DNA of 64,000 nt from UBA12191 sp009937185 (GCA_938075155.1 CALJGL010000038.1:43671-107670); one strand, 5' to 3'; counted from the stretch's first letter, positions 32,805-42,407 are shown. The notes: generated by a model not told the origin, from the letters alone. Numbers and translations: made by a program.

Positions 32805-34948
32805 CAGCTCCCGAACAGCGAACTGCCGCTAGCGGCTTATGGCGGCTTCTCGGCCATGTCAGGCCATATAAAACGACTATTGCAGGCATTGTATTGCTGA
32901 TGGCCCTTTATTCAGGGGCGAACAGTTTAAGAATTGCTGCTATGGGATTAGTGATCGATGGGGTCGTGACCTCGGGGTCCAAAGAAGATAGAGGAAGAGC
33001 GAGTCGATTCTTCGAAGATGAGTTATTGCCACTCTTGCCCGGGGATATTGCTCTTCCCAGTGAAGAAGTTTCAACTCTTCACTTAACGGAGGTGGAGATT
33101 CTTGGAATTCCGGAGAACCCAGAGAGCGATGGAACAATTCTCGTTCGGGAAGCCCGGATTACTCATGCGCTCATGAGCGGTGGAAGTGTGCTGAAGAGCG
33201 AGGGCAGTCCTGTCACTCTCAGATTCCGCCCGACAGATCCGTTTACATGGGAGTCGACTTCCTTAGACGAGAGTCAAAGTAAACTTCAAAAAGCTCAGCT
33301 CGCAGGGCCACTGGTCGTATCCATTATTTCGGGAACGCCAGGAACCGGAACGATGACCTTGTTGTGGTTTTGTGCAGGATTGATCGCAGCGATTTCGCTC
33401 GTAGTGGCATTCTCTGGTTTCTATCGTGCCATCATGGGACAAGGTGTCCGCATTCAGGTCATTATTGATATTCGACAACGACTCTTTGGTAGCTTGTCGC
33501 GGCAGTCCTTGGATTTCTTTGAATCACGAAAACATGGAGACGTTGTTTCTCGTACAGTGGGAGATGTCAGTACTCTATCCTCTTCAATACAATTGCTCTT
33601 TGGAGAGTTCCTCCAAAGCCCGCTGACGGTTCTCTTTTCTTTGGGACTGGCATTCTTTGCTTCTTGGGAATTAACTCTCATTACAATTCCATTTCTTCTT
33701 CTTCTGGTGTTTCCAGTTTTCCGGCAGGCGAGGAAAGTTCGCAGAGGGGCGAAGGGGGCTTTGTCGCACGCTGGAGAAACGACAGAAGGCCTTTCTCAAT
33801 TGCTTTCAGGAATCAGGGTTATTAAAACCTTTGGTCTTGAAGAGCAGAGAGAGAAGCAATTCGATCAGACTGCCAAGTCTTTGCAGGCAGCACAGGTAAA
33901 AACTGAAGTCGCTCGTGCCAAAGGCCGAAGCATGGTGGAAGGGCTCTACAACCTTTTATCGGCGGGAGTCGTTGCAGGAGGCGGCTGGTTTTTACTAAGA
34001 GGGGAAGTGTCGATCAGTTTTGGAGACTTTGCCATATTCATGGCTGCGATCATCTCCTGTTATACACCGATCAAAAATTTGGCGAGAATGGTCACGACTT
34101 TAGCGGAGTCATCTGCTGCGACCGATCGTATTTTCGACATCATCGATGCTCCTGTATTGCTGAAAGATAATGTCGATGCGAAGTCATTTCCTGGTCTGAA
34201 AAGTGGTATCGAGTTTAGGGATGTTTGTTATCGATATTCTCATCAGGAAGAATTCGCCATCTCTGATATGAGCTTCTCTGTATCTAGAGGAGAGAAGGTG
34301 GCGCTCGTCGGGCCCTCGGGTGCCGGAAAATCAACATTGTTTGACCTGCTTGCGCGACTGAGAGAGCAAGGAAAAGGATCGATTCTTCTGGATGGAGAGG
34401 ACTCAAGAGGGTTTACCCAGAGTTCTATACTTCGCCAGATTGCTTTTGTGGGTCAGGATCCTTTCCTCTTCAATTCGACTGTCGAGGAAAACATCAGGGG
34501 TGCTGAACTCGGAGCATCTCGGGAGCAAATTATTGAAGCTGCACGATCTGCTGCGATTCATGAGGATATTCTCGCCCTTCCTGAAGGGTACGAAACGTCC
34601 TTGGGGGAGAGAGGCGATCGTTTGTCAGGTGGGCAGCGTCAGAGGTTGACGATTGCGAGAGCATTCCTCAGGGATGCTCCGATACTGCTTCTCGACGAAG
34701 CCACTGCTGCTTTGGATTCAGAAAGTGAGCAGCTGGTCCAGGTGGCTTTAGAGAGACTGATGAAGGATAGAACCGTATTGGTGATAGCCCATCGCCTGTC
34801 GACGGTTCAGGACGCGGACAGAGTCCTTGTTCTTCAGGATGGTCAAATCGTTGAGCAGGGGTGCGACGCCGACTTGAGAAAAGCGGGAGGCCTCTATTCC
34901 CGACTCCGGGATCTCCAAGAGCTGGATTTGGCCAAGAAAAGCCGATAG
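32801..34948 (+). CDS. MsbA-like ABC exporter with large periplasmic insert
   Basis: A 715-residue half-transporter: six-helix exporter domain followed by the ATPase. ATPase motifs: Walker A G504PSGAGKST, Q-loop VGQDPFLFN, signature LSGGQRQR, Walker B ILLLDEAT and the H-loop IAHRLST. An ~130-residue insert between TM1 (~29-50) and TM2 (~195-215), rich in Glu and Thr (e.g. LHLTEVEILGIPENPESDGT), is much longer than the first loop of MsbA and should face the periplasm. The ATG at 32801 overlaps the glycosyltransferase stop. Its place beside GT2 and near kdsB suggests export of lipid A-core or another glycolipid (inference). Confidence 0.9.
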   Translation: MTAPEQRTAASGLWRLLGHVRPYKTTIAGIVLLMALYSGANSLRIAAMGLVIDGVVTSGSKEDRGRASRFFEDELLPLLPGDIALPSEEVSTLHLTEVEILGIPENPESDGTILVREARITHALMSGGSVLKSEGSPVTLRFRPTDPFTWESTSLDESQSKLQKAQLAGPLVVSIISGTPGTGTMTLLWFCAGLIAAISLVVAFSGFYRAIMGQGVRIQVIIDIRQRLFGSLSRQSLDFFESRKHGDVVSRTVGDVSTLSSSIQLLFGEFLQSPLTVLFSLGLAFFASWELTLITIPFLLLLVFPVFRQARKVRRGAKGALSHAGETTEGLSQLLSGIRVIKTFGLEEQREKQFDQTAKSLQAAQVKTEVARAKGRSMVEGLYNLLSAGVVAGGGWFLLRGEVSISFGDFAIFMAAIISCYTPIKNLARMVTTLAESSAATDRIFDIIDAPVLLKDNVDAKSFPGLKSGIEFRDVCYRYSHQEEFAISDMSFSVSRGEKVALVGPSGAGKSTLFDLLARLREQGKGSILLDGEDSRGFTQSSILRQIAFVGQDPFLFNSTVEENIRGAELGASREQIIEAARSAAIHEDILALPEGYETSLGERGDRLSGGQRQRLTIARAFLRDAPILLLDEATAALDSESEQLVQVALERLMKDRTVLVIAHRLSTVQDADRVLVLQDGQIVEQGCDADLRKAGGLYSRLRDLQELDLAKKSR

Positions 34949-35259
34949 GGTCGGCTAAATGCGGCCCAATCGTGTATTTTCTGCATGTTTGTATTTAATG
35001 AATGTCACCTTTGTCACTCCCATGTATCTCGATCAATAATTTTAATTGCCTTATATGCCCCTATTGGAGGCAATTCAGGGCTTTGAGGGAAAGTTTCCCG
35101 GCAATTGGCCCCGACCTTGCTTTGTAAGTTAACAAAGGAACGAGGTTGTCTTCAATGAGACCTCGGGATTAATCAGACTCTTCCTCGCTGTTTGGGAGTG
35201 TGAGTTCGGCCCTCTATATCGCCGGGATCACCTCCCAAATTTTTTTGCCCCCACATATT
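34949..35259. other. Convergent intergenic region with inverted repeats
   Basis: These 311 nt lie between the 3' ends of the ABC exporter (plus) and the aminotransferase (minus). They contain AGCCGA-TAGGG-TCGGCT across the exporter stop (34941-34957), AATTGCC / GGCAATT (35044-35075), and a 13-nt palindrome GGGAAAGTTTCCC (35087-35099). None has a clean U-tract. No ORF, tRNA or known RNA family was recognised. Confidence 0.4.
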
Positions 35260-36396
35260 TCAGTGTGGCGTGGCTTCCAAAATATCAGCCATGGCCTTTA
35301 TCACTCGTGAGGGATCTCCCTCGTTGAGACGGTGATGGACCGGGAGTGCCAATACGCTGAGGGCCGCATTGTCGGCGACAGGGAAGTGTTTCTGAGCAGA
35401 AGGGAGATCTGCGAAACAGGGCTGCGAAGGAAGGGTGCCAGGATAGTAAATGCCACTATCGATACCACGGGAAGCAAGCTGCTCTCGAAGGAGATCTCTG
35501 GCATCTGTTTGAATAATGAACTGGTGCCAGCAGTGTTCTGACCCCGGAGTTCGCTCGAGGGGTTTGATACGATCGAGCAGATTATTTTCACTCAATGCTT
35601 GTAGATACTCTGTGGCATTTCGTTCCCTAATATCTTGTTGCTGCTTCAGTCTTCCTAATTTCACGGAAAGTATGGCGCCCTGGAAACCATCCATGCGGGC
35701 ATTCCAGCCTAAACTTTCATGGCAGTAACCACCCGTATCTCCGTGAACTCGTAACTGACGGATTTGTGTCGCAATCTTATCGTCGTTGGTCACGACCATT
35801 CCGGCATCACCTGCAGCGGCCAAATTCTTGGTGGGGTAAAAAGAGAAAGCTCCCGCAGATCCGATCGCACCTGAAGATTTCCCTTTGTAGCGAACACCAA
35901 ATGACTGTGCTGCATCCTCGACAACTGGAATGTTTCGAGTGGAAGAAATCTTCATGATCGAATCCATGTCAGACGTCTGTCCGTAGAGTTGAACAGGCAT
36001 GATGGCTCGAGTTCGGTCGGTGATGGCACTCTCGATGAGAGCGGTGTCGATGCATAAGGTTCCCGGATCGAGATCAACGAAAATCGGGTGGGCTCCTAGC
36101 TGGCGAATTACGGAAGCGGTGGAGAAGAAACTGTATGCAGGGAGAATCACTTCATCGCCGGGTTGGACTCCGGAGGCCTTGAGGCAAATCTTAAGTCCAT
36201 CGGTTCCGTTTGAGACCCCGAACGCATGCTCGACATCCAATTGCTCTTTGCAGGAGTTTTCAAATGTCTCAACTGCTGATCCCAGGCAATAGCCATTTTG
36301 ATCGATAACCGCTTCGACTGCTGAAAGCCAGGCGGCCTTCTCTGCCGCATCGTCTGGCCCGACTGCTACCATTCGTATTCTCTGATCTTCGTTCAT
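35260..36396 (-). CDS. DegT/DnrJ/EryC1/StrS family sugar aminotransferase
   Basis: A PLP-dependent aminotransferase of nucleotide-sugar synthesis (378 residues from the ATG at 36396; the longer frame to 36468 reads into the upstream gene). Motifs: FGVSNGTDGLKICLKA (phosphate binding), GDEVILPAYSFFSTASVI, PVQLYGQ, VEDAAQSFG (Asp binding the PLP ring nitrogen), and the Schiff-base Lys in FSFYPTK190NLAAAGDAG. The product would be an amino sugar for LPS or capsule; the particular sugar cannot be assigned. It lies 13 nt downstream of the epimerase gene, with which it must share a transcript. Confidence 0.92.
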   Translation of the reverse strand: MNEDQRIRMVAVGPDDAAEKAAWLSAVEAVIDQNGYCLGSAVETFENSCKEQLDVEHAFGVSNGTDGLKICLKASGVQPGDEVILPAYSFFSTASVIRQLGAHPIFVDLDPGTLCIDTALIESAITDRTRAIMPVQLYGQTSDMDSIMKISSTRNIPVVEDAAQSFGVRYKGKSSGAIGSAGAFSFYPTKNLAAAGDAGMVVTNDDKIATQIRQLRVHGDTGGYCHESLGWNARMDGFQGAILSVKLGRLKQQQDIRERNATEYLQALSENNLLDRIKPLERTPGSEHCWHQFIIQTDARDLLREQLASRGIDSGIYYPGTLPSQPCFADLPSAQKHFPVADNAALSVLALPVHHRLNEGDPSRVIKAMADILEATPH

Positions 36397-36409
36397 GGAG
36401 AGCTTTCTT

Positions 36410-37378
36410 CTAGCATTTGTTCTTCTGTTGCTGGGCATTAAACCAAGAGACAAATTTTTCGACACCATCTTCGATGGAGGTTTGTGGTGAGTAGCCCAGG
36501 AACTGGTTTGCTTTATCGATGGAGGCGCATGTTCGGGATACGTCCCCTGCAGGTGCGGGGAGACGATCGATTTCGACTGGAAGCCCGCATGACTTTCCGA
36601 TCAGTTCAATCAGCCCATCCAGACGGATACTGCGATGATTTCCTAGATTGAGTATTTCGAAACCGGAAACTCGATCTAAGGCTGAAATTGTTCCTGTCAC
36701 GATGTCATCGATGTAAGTGAAATCCCGTTCCATAGATCCATCGCCAAACATGGGGATTGCTTGTCCTTGCTGGATCATCGAAGTGAATCGGTGGATCGCC
36801 ATTTCAGGACGTTGACGTGGTCCGTATACGGTGAAGTATCTGAGGCAGAAGATGTTGATGTCGTGAAGATGATGGAATGCATGGCATATCACCTCCCCCG
36901 CTTTTTTCGTTGCAGCGTAGGGAGAAACAGGTTGGTCAACAGGATCAGTTTCCCTAAATGGTACTTCGTTGCGGTCGCCATAGACGGAAGAAGAGGAGGC
37001 GAAAACAAAGTGATCAATCGAATGATTTCTGGCCATCTCTAAAAGTTGTGTTGTTCCGTTGAGATTGACGTCCACGTAGAGAGCCGGCTCTTGGATGGAT
37101 GGACGAACACCTGCTCTTGCTGCGAGATGAATAATTCCATCAATGCGATGATTGCGGGCGATGTGTTCCAAAAGTTGAGGATCTCGGATGTCTCCGGTCA
37201 CAGAAGTGAATCCTTCAAGTGCCGAGAGATGATGAAGGTGAGATCTTTTGATGGCCGGGTCGTAATAATCATCAAGATTATCAAGGCAGATGACTTCGTC
37301 ACCCCGTGAGAGAAGCCTCTCACAGACATGACTTCCAATAAAGCCCGCTCCACCTGTTACGAGTACGCTTCTTGACAA
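36410..37378 (-). CDS. NAD-dependent epimerase (UDP-glucuronate 4-epimerase type)
   Basis: A 322-residue extended short-chain dehydrogenase. Motifs: VTGGAGFIGSHVCERLL (NAD-binding GxxGxxG), LDNLDDYYDP, HLAARAGVRPSIQEP, FASSSSVYGD (catalytic Ser/Thr region) and the YAATK Tyr/Lys pair. The D-N-L-N/D-D-Y-Y-D and HLAAxAGVRxS signatures favour UDP-glucuronate 4-epimerases over GalE, making UDP-galacturonate. The TTG start at 37378 has AGGAGAGGAAG upstream. It works with the following aminotransferase in nucleotide-sugar supply for surface polysaccharide (inference). Confidence 0.9.
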   Translation of the reverse strand: MSRSVLVTGGAGFIGSHVCERLLSRGDEVICLDNLDDYYDPAIKRSHLHHLSALEGFTSVTGDIRDPQLLEHIARNHRIDGIIHLAARAGVRPSIQEPALYVDVNLNGTTQLLEMARNHSIDHFVFASSSSVYGDRNEVPFRETDPVDQPVSPYAATKKAGEVICHAFHHLHDINIFCLRYFTVYGPRQRPEMAIHRFTSMIQQGQAIPMFGDGSMERDFTYIDDIVTGTISALDRVSGFEILNLGNHRSIRLDGLIELIGKSCGLPVEIDRLPAPAGDVSRTCASIDKANQFLGYSPQTSIEDGVEKFVSWFNAQQQKNKC

Positions 37379-37526
37379 GGCTTCTTCCTCTCCTTGTTGA
37401 TTCTCACTCGATCGGTTCTGCAGACGATCCCGACCTGTTGAGTTTGATAGTTCCGAGTGGATGCTAACTCGACAAGAGGAAATTCAGCAGGTGTATTTGG
37501 CAGGATATTGCAGTTTTTTTGACGAA

Positions 37527-38249
37527 TCAGGTGTAGCGGGTGGGGTCTTCGACTCCTGCTTCTTCAAATCCTCGTCTGCGTAAGCCACAAGAATCGCAAA
37601 TTCCACAGGCCAGGCCCTTTTGATCCGGGTTGTAGCAGGAATGTGTCAGAGAGAGGTCTACCCCTAGAGTGTTTGCCGTTTTGACGATGTCCGCCTTGGA
37701 CATGTCGGAGAGGGGGGCATGGATTCGCCAAAAAGGTTCTCCATCCGCCTCATGACTCGATCCATCCCGCGTTCCCCGGTGAATCGTCTCGAGAAAGGAG
37801 GCGAGAAATTCGGGGCGACAATCGGGATATCCGCTGTAATCGAGTGCGTTCACGCCTATCCAAATATCGCGGACTCCTCGGGCTTCAGCAACTGCAGTGG
37901 CGATGGAGAGAAAGACCAAATTACGAGCTGGGACGTACGTAGACGGGATTTGATCCCTCTCCTGCGCGCCTTTTTCCGGCTCAACAGGAACTTCCTCAGT
38001 TCCCAAGAGGGAGGATCCTCCAATTTGACGATATGGAAGGTCCAGAATCAAAGGTGCGGGAAGATCGAGCGATCGGGCGACGCGTTGAAGGCATTCCAAT
38101 TCGATTTCATGACGCTGGCCATAGCGGAAAGCGAGAGGCAGAGGCTTGTACCCCTTTGATACCGCGATCCCGAGCACTGTGGTCGAATCGAGCCCACCAC
38201 TTGAGAGAGCGATCGAGTCACATTCGAAATGATTTGTATTTTCAGGCAT
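37527..38249 (-). CDS. queC: 7-cyano-7-deazaguanine synthase QueC
   Basis: ATP-dependent conversion of 7-carboxy-7-deazaguanine to preQ0, a queuosine (or deazapurine DNA modification) precursor. The ATG at 38249 with CAGGAG upstream gives 240 residues; the frame upstream of it is unlike the family. Motifs: the PP-loop SSGGLDS (17-22), FRYGQRHEIE, TYVPARNLVFLSIA, GVNALDYSGYPDCRPEF, and the C-terminal zinc site C-x8-C-x2-C-x2-C in HSCYNPDQKGLACGICDSC. Other preQ0 genes (queD, queE, folE) are not in the window. It is divergent from the GT4 gene. Confidence 0.95.
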   Translation of the reverse strand: MPENTNHFECDSIALSSGGLDSTTVLGIAVSKGYKPLPLAFRYGQRHEIELECLQRVARSLDLPAPLILDLPYRQIGGSSLLGTEEVPVEPEKGAQERDQIPSTYVPARNLVFLSIATAVAEARGVRDIWIGVNALDYSGYPDCRPEFLASFLETIHRGTRDGSSHEADGEPFWRIHAPLSDMSKADIVKTANTLGVDLSLTHSCYNPDQKGLACGICDSCGLRRRGFEEAGVEDPTRYT

Positions 38250-38349
38250 ATCTTTCTCCTGTTGGTCGATCAGTGTTCTGTCGTATATCCTGACACCTCG
38301 AGGACAACAAGTCCCAGTTTCTGGACCCCGAAAGGGTGAGGGGGAATTC

Positions 38350-39399
38350 ATGCGAATGCTGGTGGTTTCTGGACGACTAGATTGGTCGGTACCCACAACC
38401 TATGCCCTTGGCATGGTAAAGGGTCTGCTGAAGCGTGGATACAAGGTCCAGATGGTCTGTCGGGGAGGAGTTTTTCTGCCCTTGTTCAGGTCATTGGGGA
38501 TTGAGGTTTATGAGGATCCTGTCTCATGGCTCGCCCGGCGTCGAATGTGTAGTTATCTCACAGATTTCGACCCCCAATTTATCCATGCCACGGGGGGAGC
38601 GGGATCCTTACGAATCGGTCACCGATTGTCTACGGTCCTCGATCGTCCATTGATTCATACTGTTCATTCATGGCTGAAGTCGGAGAGGTCTGCTCGATCT
38701 ACCCGATCTGCTGCAGCGGTGGTCGTCGTGAACGAGGACCTTCGCGAGCATCTGGTCAATGAGTTGCGTATTCCTAAAGATAAGATCAGGGTTATTCCAT
38801 ATGGAATCGAACAAGAAGTCATCGACCGGGATCGTAATGATTTCTCAGGGATTCCGGTGATCGGAACTGTGGGTCGGTTGGAGAAGGGGCGGCGATTGGA
38901 TGATTTCATTCACGCTGCTAGCCTGATGAGGAAAGCTCCCGGAGAGAAAATGTTTACCATTTTGGGAGAAGGCCCCGACGAGAATCGTCTCCGAGCGGTG
39001 AGTAAGTCCTTGGATTTAGATGGTTCACTGACTTTTGCTGCACCGCCTGCAGATTTGGCTTCGGTATATCGTGCTGTTGATATGCTGATGCTGGTGAGCG
39101 ACTGGGGAGGATCAGGTCTTCATCTTCTGGAAGGGCTGGCCAGGGGGGTTCCGACGATTGCGACAGGAGGGGGAGAAATTCTTTCCCTTCTGGGTGAGGA
39201 TGGCATTTGTACTCTCGTGAAGCCGGGGGATCCTGAGGCTCTAGCAGAAGCGGGGCAAGGACTGCTTTCTGACTCGGAGAGAGCTCGTCAGCAGGTTCAA
39301 AAAGGGATCGATCATGTCAGGGACCATTTCCCAATGAGAACCATGTTAGACAATCTGGAAGCTCTTCATGAAAACATTTGTAATCAGGTGCTCTCCTGA
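38350..39399 (+). CDS. Glycosyltransferase family 4 protein (GT-B fold)
   Basis: A 349-residue GT-B glycosyltransferase. The N-terminal acceptor half shows the PTTYALGMVKGLLKRGY pattern, and the C-terminal donor half has IPYGIEQE, GTVGRLEKGRRLDDFI, FTILGEGPDENRLR, and the EX7E-like segment GGSGLHLLEGLARGVPTIATGGG. The donor is an NDP-sugar; sugar and acceptor are unknown. It is the first plus-strand gene after queC, followed after 95 nt by kdsB, so a role in LPS or polysaccharide assembly is likely but not proven. Confidence 0.88.
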   Translation: MRMLVVSGRLDWSVPTTYALGMVKGLLKRGYKVQMVCRGGVFLPLFRSLGIEVYEDPVSWLARRRMCSYLTDFDPQFIHATGGAGSLRIGHRLSTVLDRPLIHTVHSWLKSERSARSTRSAAAVVVVNEDLREHLVNELRIPKDKIRVIPYGIEQEVIDRDRNDFSGIPVIGTVGRLEKGRRLDDFIHAASLMRKAPGEKMFTILGEGPDENRLRAVSKSLDLDGSLTFAAPPADLASVYRAVDMLMLVSDWGGSGLHLLEGLARGVPTIATGGGEILSLLGEDGICTLVKPGDPEALAEAGQGLLSDSERARQQVQKGIDHVRDHFPMRTMLDNLEALHENICNQVLS

Positions 39400-39494
39400 G
39401 AATTTGGCAAATCTTGTTGAGACTCTGTCAGTTCATTAAATGTCACGGTTTTCGTAGGCTGGACAATCGGCTTCTCTAGCTTTAACTTATTGGG

Positions 39495-40265
39495 ATGCCG
39501 CGCGTAATCATCATTCCTGCACGATTAGCCTCCCGGAGACTCCCCGGGAAGATGCTTCTCGACCGAACGGGCTGGACTCTCATCCAGCATGTGCATGACC
39601 GTTGCCTTCAGGTGCCGGGCGTGTCGAGAGTGGTTGTGGCGACAGATGGCGCTGAAATTGGCGCAGCGGTGAAATCATTCGGGGGAGAGGTGATTGAAAC
39701 TTCTCCGGAATTGCCGAGTGGAACCGACAGGGTCGCTGCTGCATGCGAGCGATTAGGGCTATCGGATGATCACTATATTGTGAATGTGCAGGGTGACGAA
39801 CCCGAACTGGATCCTAAGCATGTCTCTCAACTATTCGAATTGCTTGAGAATCATCCCGATTGTGCCGCTGCGACATTGGCGACAAGACATGTTCATGTTG
39901 ATTCTGAGGGTTCTTTCAGAGACAGGAACAGGGTCAAAGTGATTCTCGACGAGCGAGGGCGAGCACTTTTGTTTACCAGAGAACCCGTCCCCTCGAGTCC
40001 TGTGGGGCAGATCCCTGCCGCCGGATGGCTCCAACATCTGGGAATTTACGGATTCAGACCCGATTCTCTCCGTCAATTTACGCGATTACCGGTAGGGGGT
40101 CTCGAATCTCAAGAACGCCTAGAACAGCTCAGATTGCTCGAATCCGGGCTGGAAATCAGGGTTGGGGAGGTTTCGGGAGCCATGCCGGGCATCGATACTG
40201 AAGAAGATTATGAACGATTCGTGGAGAAGACACTCCAGATGCGGGAAGATGCACGGAGTAAATAA
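39495..40265 (+). CDS. kdsB: 3-deoxy-manno-octulosonate cytidylyltransferase
   Basis: Activates Kdo to CMP-Kdo for transfer onto lipid A. The 256-residue protein has the signature IIPARLASRRLPGKMLLD, VVVATDGAEI, ELPSGTDRVAAACE, VNVQGDEPELDP, and near the end GIDTEEDYERF. The presence of kdsB shows that this organism makes a Kdo-containing outer-membrane glycolipid. SD is poor: GGG directly abuts the ATG at 39495. Confidence 0.95.
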   Translation: MPRVIIIPARLASRRLPGKMLLDRTGWTLIQHVHDRCLQVPGVSRVVVATDGAEIGAAVKSFGGEVIETSPELPSGTDRVAAACERLGLSDDHYIVNVQGDEPELDPKHVSQLFELLENHPDCAAATLATRHVHVDSEGSFRDRNRVKVILDERGRALLFTREPVPSSPVGQIPAAGWLQHLGIYGFRPDSLRQFTRLPVGGLESQERLEQLRLLESGLEIRVGEVSGAMPGIDTEEDYERFVEKTLQMREDARSK

Positions 40266-40281
40266 ATTGTTGAAGCGGAAG

Positions 40282-40311
40282 AATCCGGGCTTTTCGTTGA
40301 GTCCGGATTTT
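40282..40311 (+). terminator. Candidate terminator between kdsB and pyrG
   Basis: A perfect 7-bp stem AATCCGG / CCGGATT with a 14-nt loop, followed by TTTA. It lies 17 nt after the kdsB stop. The loop is long and the U-tract short, so it is probably weak. Confidence 0.45.
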
Positions 40312-40375
40312 ACTGATGGGCGAAATTGGGTGTGCGAGTAATTCAGATTACTCGAGGGGGAACGGACTGAAGGTT

Positions 40376-41986
40376 ATGACGCAGTACATCTTTGTCACAG
40401 GTGGTGTTGTTTCTGGACTGGGAAAAGGTCTCACGAGTGCGGCGATAGGTACGCTGCTCGAGAGCCACGGGCTCAAGATCGCGCTACAGAAATTTGATCC
40501 CTATATCAATGTTGATCCTGGAACGATGAGCCCCTTCCAACATGGTGAAGTTTACGTGACCCCGGACGGGGCAGAGACTGATCTGGATCTTGGTCATTAT
40601 GAGAGATTCACCTCTTGTGAGATCAGCGCTCATTCAAACTACACGACCGGAAAAATTTATTCCGCAGTCATTCAAAGAGAACGTCGTGGGGATTACCTCG
40701 GTAAAACGGTTCAAGTGATTCCTCATATCACCGATGAGATCAAGGATAGTATCGCAAAGGTTGGGTCGACAGATGTCGATGTTGTGATCACCGAGATCGG
40801 TGGAACTGTAGGAGACATTGAGAGTCTTCCATTCCTTGAGGCATTACGTCAGTTCGGTCATCAGCATGGTCGTGAGAATGTTCTTTTCATTCATCTCACG
40901 TTGCTACCATTTATCAAAGCCAGTGGCGAGATCAAGACTAAGCCTACTCAGCATTCAGTCGGAAGACTCCGCGAGATTGGGATTCTTCCTGATCTCCTTG
41001 TTTGTCGAACTGAGATGGATGTGGAGAAAGAAGTCACTGAGAAGTTGGCACTTTTCTGTAATGTCCCTGTCGAATCAGTGTTCATTGAAAAAGACGTCGA
41101 GACTTCCATCTATGAGCTTCCCCTCGTGCTCCGCCAACAGCAGCTCGATACTCAAATCCTTAATCATTTCCGCAGGGAACCAGGATCTGGGAACATGGAC
41201 AACTGGATCGAAGTGGTCGAGTCATTGCGTCATCCGAAGCATGAAATCGAAGTAGCGGTGGTCGGTAAATACATCGAATTGACCGATTCTTACAAATCGA
41301 TTTACGAAGCCCTGACTCACGGTGGAATTCACAATAATACGCGCGTTCGATTCCGGAGAGTTCAAGCAGAGGATCTGGCAAATGGAGATCCTGAGTCTGT
41401 TCTCGGCGGAGTGGATGCCGTTTTGGTTCCCGGTGGCTTTGGAGAGCGTGGCCTTGAGGGCAAAGTTAATACCATTCAGTATGCACGTGAAAACAATATC
41501 CCATTCCTCGGGATTTGTTACGGAATGCATGCAGCAGTCATCGAGTACTGCAGAAATGTATTGGACATCAAAGAGGCGTCTTCGACCGAGATTCACAAGG
41601 ACACCCCACACCCCGTTATTACTCTTCTTCAGGAACAGCATGAGGTTTCTGAAAAAGGTGGAACGATGCGACTTGGTGGTTGGCCCTGTAAATTCAAAGA
41701 AGGTTCTATTTGCGAAAAAGAGTACGGTGTTTCGGATGTGTCCGAGAGACATCGTCACAGATATGAGTTCAACAATGACTACCGTGACCAGTTGATCGAA
41801 GCGGGATTAAGTATTTCCGGTACTTCTCCAGATGGAAATCTCGTTGAAGTTGTCGAAGTAGAGAATCATCCGTGGTTCGTTGCTTGCCAGTACCACCCCG
41901 AGTTCCAATCTAAGCCGTTTGATGCACACCCTCTCTTTAGAGGTCTTGTAAAAGCGGCTCTTGAAAGGAGAACCCAGAGTGTCTGA
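40376..41986 (+). CDS. pyrG: CTP synthase
   Basis: Aminates UTP to CTP with glutamine and ATP. The start is the ATG at 40376 (MTQYIFVTGGVVSGLGKG), giving 536 residues; the frame extends further but without homology. The synthetase domain (1-~265) has VTGGVVSGLGKGLTSAAIG, QKFDPYINVDPGTMSP and CEISAHSNYTTGKIYS. The GATase domain has PGGFGERGLEGK, the nucleophile elbow GIC381YGMHAA and the catalytic His/Glu in YHPEF. The elbow reads C-Y-G-M-H where CTP synthases usually have C-L-G-M-Q. The stop overlaps the DUF1844 start. Confidence 0.97.
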   Translation: MTQYIFVTGGVVSGLGKGLTSAAIGTLLESHGLKIALQKFDPYINVDPGTMSPFQHGEVYVTPDGAETDLDLGHYERFTSCEISAHSNYTTGKIYSAVIQRERRGDYLGKTVQVIPHITDEIKDSIAKVGSTDVDVVITEIGGTVGDIESLPFLEALRQFGHQHGRENVLFIHLTLLPFIKASGEIKTKPTQHSVGRLREIGILPDLLVCRTEMDVEKEVTEKLALFCNVPVESVFIEKDVETSIYELPLVLRQQQLDTQILNHFRREPGSGNMDNWIEVVESLRHPKHEIEVAVVGKYIELTDSYKSIYEALTHGGIHNNTRVRFRRVQAEDLANGDPESVLGGVDAVLVPGGFGERGLEGKVNTIQYARENNIPFLGICYGMHAAVIEYCRNVLDIKEASSTEIHKDTPHPVITLLQEQHEVSEKGGTMRLGGWPCKFKEGSICEKEYGVSDVSERHRHRYEFNNDYRDQLIEAGLSISGTSPDGNLVEVVEVENHPWFVACQYHPEFQSKPFDAHPLFRGLVKAALERRTQSV

Positions 41987-42407
41987 TGACAAGCGTATTG
42001 ACGACGATTGGAAGAAACGTGCATTTGAGGAGAAGCAAAAGCTAGCCTCTCAGATGGGTGGGATTGTTGAGGAGACTGCTGATTCAACTGATTCAGCGGA
42101 GAGAGCTCCCATTGAAAGCGACCCACGTTTTCCTGGATTAGTTCAACAGATTGCATATCCGGCATTGATGGCTTTGGGACAAATTCCTGACCCAAGAACA
42201 GGTGAGCGAATGCTCGACCTGAATCTAGCAAGAGACACCATCGACCTTCTGGGAGTCCTCGATGCAAAGACAGAAGGCAACCTCTCAAAAGAGGAAGATG
42301 AAATGATCAAGAACCTTCTGAGAGATCTCCATGTCGCCTACACGCAGGTTGCTGCCGCTGAGAATCAGGCAGCCATGGATTCAGAGGCCGATTCTCCTTC
42401 AGAATGA
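41979..42407 (+). CDS. DUF1844 domain protein
   Basis: A 142-residue soluble, acidic protein. The conserved DUF1844 core is GERMLDLNLARDTIDLLGVL followed by DAKTEGNLSKEEDEMI and NLLRDLHVAY (~residues 75-125); before it is IAYPALMALGQIPDP. The GTG start at 41979 has AAAGGAG 8 nt upstream and overlaps the pyrG 3' end by 8 nt. Both ends are low-complexity Glu/Asp-rich. The family has no established function. Its tight coupling between pyrG and metG suggests a housekeeping role. Confidence 0.88.
   Translation: MSDDKRIDDDWKKRAFEEKQKLASQMGGIVEETADSTDSAERAPIESDPRFPGLVQQIAYPALMALGQIPDPRTGERMLDLNLARDTIDLLGVLDAKTEGNLSKEEDEMIKNLLRDLHVAYTQVAAAENQAAMDSEADSPSE

Noticed and set aside
34941..34957. AGCCGA/TCGGCT hairpin at the ABC exporter stop as a terminator.
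   Set aside because: The stem is short and no U-tract follows.
41222..41758. 178-codon minus-strand ORF within pyrG.
   Set aside because: Antisense shadow of the CTP synthase GATase region.
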